This document shows positions 61,801 through 64,000 of a stretch of DNA of 64,000 nt, in pieces. The stretch is from Microvelia longipes (Eukaryota; Arthropoda; Insecta; Hemiptera; Veliidae), in the NCBI GenBank assembly GCA_018340805.1, contig JACMZG010001914.1, positions 45,249,747 through 45,313,746 on the forward strand. Direction: 5' to 3'. Each line of letters opens with the position of its first letter. Within the stretch, counting starts at the first letter, position 1. Position numbers and translations under genes: made by a program. A model generated the notes under the pieces. That model had not been told where the DNA came from. It did no database searches and saw only the letters and a program-made list of their open reading frames with translations.

Positions 61801-63973
61801 TTTCAATGATTTAAGATGAGGTTGTGTCCTATAGAGAGGTAATAAGAAACTACGATTAATGTAACGTTTCGGCTATGAAGCCATTATCAAACCTAAAAGA
61901 AAAAGTAGACCTCTTAAAAAGAGTCATAGTCAAAAGAAAAAAAAAAAACTACTGAAAACATCTCAATCACCTCTTTATTGCACAGATCTAAAAAGTAAAA
62001 ACAAAATGGTAAAAAATACCAAATTTGGAGGATAGTCAACGTAGCATTATTAGTAACTTTTGTGCATTCATTTTGTATGTTGCGAAACATTTATTTATTA
62101 ATTTAATGTTGACAGGCTCTGATGCGAGCTTCATACGGGCCGGAGGGTCACGTGTCTCTCGGCTCATCCTACAGTGAATCCACTGCCGTATTCTTCCTCG
62201 AACTTCTTCTCAAAGTTATCATTCAAAACAGGTAACACTCTATTTTCACTCATAGAGATGCATTACACAGAGATGCTATTTCATTGCTCTCGGACAACTT
62301 GGGTTTTGTAAATTAGCTTCTGTTAAAGCCCTCTAACAGATGAAATGAGAAAGGTTATAGCAGCCCTGACGCTTTTGTCTATTTGTCAGAGACACACAGT
62401 GAGGGACTCCCCTTCTCTCACACTCTCTGTTACTTCTCTCACTACGATTGACTATTATTTACATGAAAATAAATTGGAGAAGAGAACAAAAAGTCAACAG
62501 AAGGTAAGCTAAGACGTCATTGACAATTTTGATCGCAAAAAGCCTCTGTGTTCAATGTTTTGGCCTTATTGTAAAGTTTTTGACACCAAGGTGCTACTTG
62601 GTGATCTTTAGGTGTTGAAATAAATGGCTTCACATGATTTACTACAATGTTACATGCTAATTACATCATCTTAATTAGTATAATAAATAAATTCTTATTA
62701 CCTCATCTTAATAAATAAATAAATTCTTTATTAATTTTACACCTCACAGCTACAGTCTATCGTTTAGTTTAAAAATCTTGACAGGTCAGTTTAGACACCA
62801 CTGATTCTTAAGAAAAAAAATCCCTGCAAAAAAAGAGCGGGAAAAAACGATGTAAACAAATCAGGTTAAAATACCTGTATTTTCTTGGCGATGTTTTTTT
62901 ACATTTCTGTTGTGTAGTTTTATTTTAAAATAAAACTACATAACTAATAAATAGTTTTATTTTAAAATAAAACTACACAATAATTTAAAAGTAGTTTACA
63001 AAACGATGTAATCAAAAGAAGAACAACAAACAAAGTGAACGATTGCCGGGAAGGTTTTTTCCCTACAGTGGTTATTGTGGTAGGGATTTTTTTTCTCTTT
63101 TTAAGTAAGAGGTTGGCAGCGGCTTCTCTGATTGGTCAATCTCCAAAATACTTATGACCTTGGGGATTTTTAAACTAAACGATAGACCGTAGTGAGGTAA
63201 TAATGATTAATACAAGAGAGGTACGAGCCAGCTATGAGACTTGCAGCAGCATAGAGCAGAGGAGCAGAATGTATAGTTTTTTTAACTCTTTTTAGACTCT
63301 CCATTGCTTTGCTCTCAAGATATAAAGAGTTGCAATTATAGTGATATGTAACTTGAGATGTTACAAATGTTATGAGAAGTGATATTACAACAGGCTGTAT
63401 ATCAGAGATGGACCAATGTAGGCAAATAATTAATACAACACTAAATTCTTGTATTCTTGATAACTACAATGATTACCTTAAACTTTTACCATGATTTATT
63501 TATTTATTTATTTTACAATACAACGTATTAAAAATATTAAATTAGACTTAAAAAAACAGAATTGTGAACTCCTCACAAAAAGAACTCTTTATTTGTAAAA
63601 ATAAAGAGTTCTGGTAATTTAAAAATGTTGATGAGTCAGCATATTGATCTGACCCGATACAAACACCAGAGCTGTGGTTTGCTGCTCAACTGTATGGTGC
63701 TTTATGGCTGAATCGTGACTGCTGCTGATGAGTGAAAATCACATCTGGGCACTCACACTCTTTGCTGTATGCACTGTTACACTGTTATCTCTATGCACTG
63801 TTTGCGTTGGCAGGGACCGAGTGGGGGAGGTGTGGCCGCGCATCAAGGAACACATCTACACCCTGATGATGGGTGCCGCAGCCTGTAACCACCAGTTCCT
63901 GGTGGAGAGATGTGTCGTCGGCCTTCTCCGTCTAGCCATTAGACTGATGAGACGTGAAGACATCAGTCCTGTA
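28705..63973 (+). CDS. GBF1: Golgi-specific brefeldin A-resistance factor 1 (ARF-GEF), 24 exons, 3' end outside window
   Basis: GBF1 (fly Garz) is the large Sec7-family exchange factor that loads ARF1-type GTPases with GTP at the cis-Golgi and ER-Golgi intermediate compartment, driving COPI coat recruitment. The 24 GT-AG exons visible join without a frame break into 1,212 residues. Human GBF1 has about 1,860, so the HDS2-HDS3 part lies to the right. Order: DCB domain (about 1-210), a Ser/acidic linker (212-415), HUS domain with the box NYDCD at 572-576, Sec7 domain (about 686-876) with FRLPGES (glutamic finger E773) and [10 protein letters not shown] (811-820), then the HDS1 region. The chosen start [14 protein letters not shown] has a strong context (AAACATGG); an in-frame ATG at 28,669 would add 12 residues. 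Introns reach 4.2 kb and are packed with transposons, but all exons read clean. Confidence 0.97.
29467..29826. repeat. Foldback element with hammerhead-like motif in both arms
   Basis: In GBF1 intron 1. The outer arms contain ACACTAGAAT, TATATTGTCAGCCACAATAG and CTGTAAACAG and their complements. Each arm has CTGATGATGACGTAAA(G/A)TTGAAA (29,541-29,563 minus; 29,729-29,751 plus). Copies of ATTAAACATCA...CGTCAAAACAACTAA follow both at 29,592-29,640 and 29,829-29,876, so arm and neighbour segments are partly duplicated. Confidence 0.75.
29880..30400. other. GBF1 intron 1, remainder
   Basis: AT-rich intron sequence; I see no element or exon in it before the acceptor of exon 2. Confidence 0.4.
30408..30606 (+). 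CDS. GBF1: GBF1 exon 2 (residues 34-99), DCB
   Basis: After TTTTCAG it reads [29 protein letters not shown] and [15 protein letters not shown], matching the DCB helices of Garz/GBF1. The codon for Asp100 is split at the donor. Confidence 0.95.
31194..31768. repeat. Four-unit inverted array, ~140-bp unit
   Basis: In GBF1 intron 2. Two direct copies of a unit (CAAGAGCCCAGGGGTGTTTT, then AAAAAGTGTAATGGCTGGAA, then CAAGGATCTGCA, then GATGGGTGTCCCAG) are followed by two copies in inverted order. The whole structure begins and ends with the same CAAGAGCCCAGGGGT terminus in opposite orientation. It has no coding capacity and could fold into one long hairpin. Confidence 0.8.
32029..32147 (+). CDS. 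GBF1: GBF1 exon 3 (residues 100-139), DCB
   Basis: [20 protein letters not shown] and VLMKILQ are the conserved block that follows the first DCB helices. Donor GTAACT, phase 0. Confidence 0.95.
32725..32963. repeat. Foldback element with hammerhead-like motif in both arms
   Basis: In GBF1 intron 3. The 239-bp palindrome begins GAAGTCTCTCCAC and ends with its exact complement. Arms of ~105 bp are almost perfect. Each arm has CTGATGATGACC, loop, AGGTTGAAAGCGCTTTG (32,766-32,795 minus; 32,893-32,922 plus). Confidence 0.88.
33483..33591 (+). CDS. GBF1: GBF1 exon 4 (residues 140-175), DCB
   Basis: [20 protein letters not shown] and [12 protein letters not shown] match the family. Acceptor TTTAG, donor GTGAGT, phase 1. 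Confidence 0.94.
34084..34190 (+). CDS. GBF1: GBF1 exon 5 (residues 176-211), end of DCB
   Basis: [20 protein letters not shown] followed by LPTF, as in other GBF1 proteins; ends in phase 0 at GTGAAA. Confidence 0.93.
34491..35065. repeat. Foldback element with hammerhead-like motif, copy 1 of a family
   Basis: In GBF1 intron 5. The arms (~240 bp) start TTGATAGGAAATTTAAACAC and include AACAGCTTAAAGTTCTATAA and AGCTATATATATTTCACC. The motif CTGAAGATGCCTA...TAGGTGAAA lies at 34,564-34,592 minus and 34,925-34,952 plus. A centre of AGATAAACAAAAATTTTT folds tightly. The right side extends to ATAGTGCTACAAAAGAGAA, sequence also found at the left edge of the relative at 43.0 kb. Confidence 0.85.
35324..35411 (+). 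CDS. GBF1: GBF1 exon 6 (residues 212-240), basic linker
   Basis: KLKMRRSS matches the KLKMR block after the DCB domain. The rest is a Lys/His/Ser-rich linker. Phase 1 at the donor. Confidence 0.85.
35466..35536. repeat. Short tandem repeat, ~26-bp unit
   Basis: Three copies of a unit like GAGCTAAGATAATGC with variable tails, in GBF1 intron 6. Confidence 0.7.
35597..35728 (+). CDS. GBF1: GBF1 exon 7 (residues 241-284), linker with short internal repeat
   Basis: A polar linker exon, open and in frame with its neighbours. It contains a threefold repeat of a His-Gln-acidic-Ser/Thr unit ([19 protein letters not shown]), made by ~18-bp DNA repeats. Linkers here vary widely between species. Confidence 0.8.
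36192..36249. repeat. Short inverted repeat
   Basis: GAATGCGTATTGTTTCATAT and its imperfect complement flank a central AAAA, in GBF1 intron 7. The remaining ~1 kb of the intron shows no recognised element. Confidence 0.6.
37161..37240 (+). CDS. GBF1: GBF1 exon 8 (residues 285-311), acidic linker
   Basis: It follows TGTTACAG; the peptide is [24 protein letters not shown] acidic sequence, phase 1 in and phase 0 out. It is supported by frame and splice sites rather than by conservation. Confidence 0.75.
37872..38102. repeat. Inverted repeat enclosing tandem GCTCCCGAGGCTTG units
   Basis: In GBF1 intron 8. The outer arms are GCAACAAGGGATGAAAG and the complement of CTTTTACCCCTTGT with AGCT inside. 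Between them the unit GCTCCCGAGGCTTG...GAGGGAGATAA occurs about three times. Confidence 0.6.
38679..39015 (+). CDS. GBF1: GBF1 exon 9 (residues 312-423), acidic linker to HUS
   Basis: A long acidic Ser/Thr-rich linker that ends in [13 protein letters not shown], matching the GVRFTQSSQ block that leads into the HUS domain. Preceded by TTCCACAG after a T-rich tract. Confidence 0.92.
39164..39653. mobile_element. TIR element with CTTAGAATAATAC terminus, copy A, right end missing
   Basis: In GBF1 intron 9. The left terminus CTTAGAATAATACTATATAT is followed by AGAAGGAGCAC. The interior is nearly the same as copy B (TTAGATGGCAAAAGGGTGGC, TTGACGAGGACTACTTTTAA). Homology stops near GTGCACCAG, so the right inverted terminus is lost. 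Confidence 0.8.
40326..40537 (+). CDS. GBF1: GBF1 exon 10 (residues 424-494), HUS
   Basis: [32 protein letters not shown] and [15 protein letters not shown] match the first HUS helices. Donor GTGAGT. Confidence 0.95.
40800..40892. repeat. Tandem repeat, ~40-bp unit
   Basis: GGGAGAAAAGTGACAC followed by TTCT(C/G)ATCTCAAGCT(A/T)TA is repeated about two and a half times just after GBF1 exon 10. Confidence 0.75.
41029..41168. repeat. Inverted-repeat-flanked Penelope-like fragment with hammerhead-like core
   Basis: TGACTGCGTCAATGTAGATG on the left and CATCTACATTGACGCGGTCA on the right enclose a minus-strand motif at 41,052-41,082: TTGAAGATGCC, stem, GCGAAACGTCGG. A GAAACG end after the stem is the form common in Penelope-like terminal repeats. 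Confidence 0.6.
41185..41257 (+). tRNA. Decayed tRNA-Thr(TGT)-like sequence or SINE head
   Basis: Over 73 bases there is an acceptor-like pair (AACCCTT with AGGGGAT), an A-box-like TAGCTTAGTTGG, a threonine-type anticodon loop CTTGTAG (anticodon TGT) and a B-box-like GTTAGATCC. The variable and T-arm region does not pair well, so it is more likely a pseudo-tRNA or the tRNA-derived head of a SINE than a working gene. Confidence 0.45.
41493..41809. repeat. Foldback element with hammerhead-like motif in both arms
   Basis: In GBF1 intron 10. Near-perfect arms of ~150 bp begin ATAATGATAAATAAAAGAGT and CTCTCCAC. Each arm holds CTGATGAT(G/A)ACC, loop, GGTTGAAAGCCGGCTTTG (41,547-41,574 minus; 41,731-41,758 plus). 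The two arms differ in the stem-loop at matched positions. Confidence 0.88.
42160..42697. mobile_element. TIR element with CTTAGAATAATAC terminus, copy B, complete
   Basis: In GBF1 intron 10. It begins CTTAAAATAATAC and ends GTATTATTCTAAG and is flanked by CCTGTGCA (42,152-42,159) and CCTGTGGA (42,698-42,705), a 7-of-8 target duplication. The 538-bp interior has no transposase. Confidence 0.85.
42996..43426. repeat. Foldback element with hammerhead-like motif, copy 2 of a family
   Basis: In GBF1 intron 10. It is a relative of 34,491-35,065 with a shorter centre. The left motif is at 43,118-43,146 (minus). The right motif at 43,343-43,371 has lost the G of GAAA (reads TAAAA). Confidence 0.82.
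43600..43645. repeat. Short direct repeat
   Basis: TGGAGAGATACTTAGTG occurs twice in succession, followed by a purine/pyrimidine-rich stretch ahead of GBF1 exon 11. Confidence 0.6.
43799..43976 (+). CDS. GBF1: GBF1 exon 11 (residues 495-553), HUS
   Basis: [31 protein letters not shown] and YEMREISL match the family. Acceptor GTTTGCAG, phase 1 at the donor. Confidence 0.95.
44335..44475. repeat. Tandem repeat, ~46-bp unit
   Basis: Three copies of a unit with AAGGCTGGCCCTCACATTT, AGTAGGTGAGCAGCTGTTTT in GBF1 intron 11. Confidence 0.8.
44635..44750 (+). CDS. GBF1: GBF1 exon 12 (residues 554-592), HUS box
   Basis: It carries [20 protein letters not shown], with the HUS box NYDCD that supports intramolecular contact with the DCB domain in large ARF-GEFs. 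Confidence 0.96.
45154..45277 (+). CDS. GBF1: GBF1 exon 13 (residues 593-633)
   Basis: [20 protein letters not shown] and [10 protein letters not shown] match the end of the HUS region. Donor GTACTT, phase 1. Confidence 0.95.
45300..46460. other. GBF1 intron 13, nothing recognised
   Basis: AT-rich intron, including an A-rich stretch at 45.6-46.0 kb. No exon or clear element. Confidence 0.4.
46469..46608 (+). CDS. GBF1: GBF1 exon 14 (residues 634-680), HUS-Sec7 linker
   Basis: A charged linker ending IMAIKRKKK, equivalent to the EIKNKKK block just before the Sec7 domain. It is shorter than the human linker. Confidence 0.92.
47055..47530 (+). pseudogene. Non-LTR reverse transcriptase C-terminal fragment
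   Basis: It reads [40 protein letters not shown] and, after one frame change near 47,300-47,340, [17 protein letters not shown] and [14 protein letters not shown]. This is the usual C-terminal domain of CR1/Jockey-type elements. An ATTT-repeat tail ends near 47,693. Confidence 0.85.
47700..47950 (-). pseudogene. Penelope-like element endonuclease C-terminal fragment
   Basis: The minus strand is open for about 80 codons and reads [15 protein letters not shown], then [24 protein letters not shown] and [10 protein letters not shown]. The spacing HL..H - LH...KG..L..LE..EI - LLN follows the region after the GIY-YIG nuclease core in Penelope-like elements. The catalytic GIY and YIG motifs are not present. 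Confidence 0.6.
48114..48316 (+). CDS. GBF1: GBF1 exon 15 (residues 681-747), Sec7 N-terminal half
   Basis: [35 protein letters not shown] and NSFV are the first Sec7 helices. The codon for residue 748 is split 2+1. Confidence 0.96.
48721..48844 (+). CDS. GBF1: GBF1 exon 16 (residues 748-789), Sec7 motif 1
   Basis: [17 protein letters not shown] contains the glutamic finger E773, which displaces magnesium from ARF-GDP. Donor GTGAGT, phase 0. Confidence 0.97.
49095..49166. repeat. Short tandem repeat, ~35-bp unit
   Basis: AGCTTGGT(G/C)TGTAAGCTCAT and AATCACCATTAG occur twice in GBF1 intron 16. Confidence 0.65.
49494..49702 (+). CDS. GBF1: GBF1 exon 17 (residues 790-858), Sec7 motif 2
   Basis: [20 protein letters not shown] is the second ARF-binding motif; most GBF1 proteins have Thr where this has Val814. 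The methionine equivalent to the human brefeldin-determining residue is kept (M811). It continues [16 protein letters not shown]. Confidence 0.97.
49703..50604. other. GBF1 intron 17, nothing recognised
   Basis: AT-rich intron; open frames here are intron read-through from exon 17 and show no domain. Confidence 0.4.
50605..50841 (+). CDS. GBF1: GBF1 exon 18 (residues 859-937), end of Sec7, start of HDS1
   Basis: [20 protein letters not shown] closes Sec7. [12 protein letters not shown] and [14 protein letters not shown] begin HDS1, and the exon ends KAISGY with a split Arg codon. Confidence 0.96.
51182..51281 (+). CDS. GBF1: GBF1 exon 19 (residues 938-971), HDS1
   Basis: [20 protein letters not shown] and [11 protein letters not shown] match HDS1. 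Phase 2 in, phase 0 out. Confidence 0.95.
51370..51458. repeat. (TA)n(TG)n microsatellite
   Basis: Interrupted TA repeats passing into TG repeats in GBF1 intron 19. Confidence 0.9.
51894..52070 (+). CDS. GBF1: GBF1 exon 20 (residues 972-1030), HDS1
   Basis: [30 protein letters not shown] and [14 protein letters not shown] match HDS1. The following intron is the longest visible (4.2 kb). Confidence 0.96.
52560..53080 (-). pseudogene. Decayed non-LTR retrotransposon 3' end
   Basis: In GBF1 intron 20. Starting from TAAATCTTTATTAACATAAA (a 3' end in complement), the minus strand further right gives [13 protein letters not shown] and [11 protein letters not shown] pieces of a reverse transcriptase C-terminus. 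Several frame breaks are present. Confidence 0.5.
53776..53911. repeat. (TA)n microsatellite
   Basis: About 130 bp of TA repeats with ATATTATA breaks. Confidence 0.9.
54180..55160. repeat. A-rich stretch beginning with a Penelope-like motif
   Basis: At 54,245-54,275 the minus strand reads ATGATTATGGCC, loop, GGCCAAAACGTCGC, a decayed CTGATGATGGCC...GGCCGAAACG motif. The following ~700 bp is A-rich on the plus strand with no readable protein. It may be the decayed body of a Penelope-like insertion. Confidence 0.45.
55826..55896. repeat. (TA)n microsatellite
   Basis: TA repeats directly after a GC-richer segment (55,740-55,826) that I cannot assign. Confidence 0.9.
56291..56417 (+). CDS. GBF1: GBF1 exon 21 (residues 1031-1072)
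   Basis: [17 protein letters not shown] matches the EDFVDPNGKISLQRE block of the family, followed by a Ser-rich loop. Acceptor GTCGCAG. Confidence 0.93.
56480..56830 (-). pseudogene. Non-LTR reverse transcriptase C-terminal fragment
   Basis: In GBF1 intron 21. The minus strand reads [40 protein letters not shown] and KLKEYL..., the C-terminal tail of a CR1/Jockey-type reverse transcriptase. It differs from the fragment at 47 kb. Confidence 0.8.
56840..57790. other. GBF1 intron 21, remainder without assigned features
   Basis: AT-rich. An ATT-repeat near 57,400 (ATTATTATTATT) may be a retrotransposon tail. No exon. Confidence 0.4.
57800..58624. mobile_element. TIR element with CTTAGAATAATAC terminus, copy C, complete
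   Basis: In GBF1 intron 21. It begins CTTAGAATAATAC and ends GTATTATTCTAAG, flanked by an exact 8-bp duplication TCGATTCC (57,792-57,799 and 58,625-58,632). Subterminal AGAAGGAGCAC and ACGAAAGCCGGTTGACTGGT are inverted. The 825-bp interior differs from copies A and B in the centre. An internal frame at 58,098-58,283 has no recognised domain. Confidence 0.88.
58973..58995 (-). other. Hammerhead-like core, well preserved, single copy
   Basis: The minus strand reads CTGATGATGGC, GTTAT, GCCGAAA followed by TCGGTCC. The GGC/GCC stem and both conserved core strings are intact. It sits ~75 bp left of a palindrome (59,072-59,161), the same arrangement as in the foldbacks but with one arm missing. 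Confidence 0.5.
59072..59161. repeat. Palindrome next to the hammerhead-like core
   Basis: AGCCCTCTGAAGATAAGGGA with GGAAGTAGGA forms a 30-bp arm that returns as its near-exact complement, with a ~30-bp centre. Confidence 0.75.
59637..59779 (+). CDS. GBF1: GBF1 exon 22 (residues 1073-1120)
   Basis: [20 protein letters not shown] and [16 protein letters not shown] match the family; phase 1 in, phase 0 out. Confidence 0.95.
59990..60300 (-). pseudogene. Non-LTR reverse transcriptase C-terminal fragment
   Basis: In GBF1 intron 22. The minus strand reads [20 protein letters not shown] then [20 protein letters not shown], a well-preserved C-terminal tail. An A/T-rich 3' end lies to its left. Confidence 0.8.
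60607..61373. mobile_element. hAT-type MITE, copy 2
   Basis: In GBF1 intron 22. It is flanked by an exact 8-bp duplication ATCTGAAT (60,599-60,606 and 61,374-61,381). The termini CATCCCTTCCCAAC and (complement) CAGCGTTTCCCAACC and the interior are nearly identical to copy 1 at 26,601-27,355 in the same orientation. The open frames inside are not transposase. Confidence 0.9.
61867..61890 (-). other. Penelope-like hammerhead-type motif, decayed
   Basis: The minus strand reads TTGATAATGGC, TTCATA, GCCGAAACGTTAC. The stem and GAAACG are intact; the CTGATGA string carries two changes. Confidence 0.45.
62116..62231 (+). CDS. GBF1: GBF1 exon 23 (residues 1121-1158)
   Basis: [11 protein letters not shown] and [18 protein letters not shown] match the family. 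Phase 2 at the donor. Confidence 0.93.
62742..63197. mobile_element. Foldback/MITE-like element, unassigned
   Basis: In GBF1 intron 23. CCTCACAGCTACAGTCTATC GTTTAG... on the left returns as the complement CTAAACGATAGACCGTAGTG on the right. Inside, AAAAATCCC and AACGATGTAA segments are also inverted, with a TTTTATTTTAAAATAAAACT centre. A target duplication is not clear. Confidence 0.65.
63579..63612. repeat. Short perfect palindrome
   Basis: AAGAACTCTTTATTT and AAATAAAGAGTTCT flank a four-base loop, in GBF1 intron 23. Confidence 0.7.
63814..63973 (+). CDS. GBF1: GBF1 exon 24 (residues 1159-1212)
   Basis: [38 protein letters not shown] and EDISPV match the family. The likely donor is GTCAGT at 63,974. 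The gene continues beyond the window. Confidence 0.93.
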
Positions 63974-64000
63974 GTCAGTAACCTTTTATAACCTTGCGTA

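Overview
This is eukaryotic nuclear DNA, AT-rich and crowded with transposons, from an animal that is most likely an insect or other arthropod. The evidence is two spliced genes with animal-type exon structure and GT-AG introns, non-LTR, Copia, Penelope-like, hAT and Harbinger remnants, and many (TA)n tracts. I cannot name the species. No bacterial gene, operon or CRISPR array is present.

Layout. Positions 1-9,476 hold no recognisable gene. About the first 8 kb look like poorly polished sequence: a degraded foldback copy near 2.24-2.66 kb and a ragged ~27-bp minisatellite at 5.46-7.72 kb both carry many single-base insertions. At 9,477-9,724 (+) lies the last coding exon of a gene that starts outside the window, possibly an FMR1/FXR-type protein. 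From 10 to 18.5 kb the sequence is intergenic. It holds a foldback element and a Copia remnant (-) split by a Harbinger-type element (15,864-17,010, TTA target duplication).

Two conserved genes lie head to head. PRPF18 (pre-mRNA splicing factor 18) is on the minus strand, six exons from 26,463 down to 18,579, complete at 338 residues. GBF1 (Golgi ARF guanine-nucleotide exchange factor, Garz in fly) is on the plus strand from 28,705; 24 exons are visible, coding the first 1,212 residues (DCB, HUS, Sec7 and the start of the HDS region), and the gene runs off the right edge. The ~2.2 kb between the two start codons should hold both promoters. It also holds a hAT-type MITE and a long TA tract.

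The introns, mainly those of GBF1, are full of repeats. These are at least six foldback (inverted-repeat) elements, a Penelope-like fragment with an endonuclease-tail peptide, several 5'-truncated non-LTR reverse transcriptase tails, two nearly identical hAT MITEs, three copies of a TIR element with 8-bp target duplications, a tRNA-Thr-like sequence and many short tandem repeats.

The most interesting pattern is a recurring motif of the form CTGAnGA, short stem-loop, GAAA. It occurs in nearly every foldback and in several single copies. Its layout resembles the hammerhead ribozyme core known from Penelope-like element terminal repeats. In the foldbacks it sits once in each arm, pointing outward in opposite orientations. 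One locus (46.7-48.0 kb) links the motif to a Penelope-type coding fragment.
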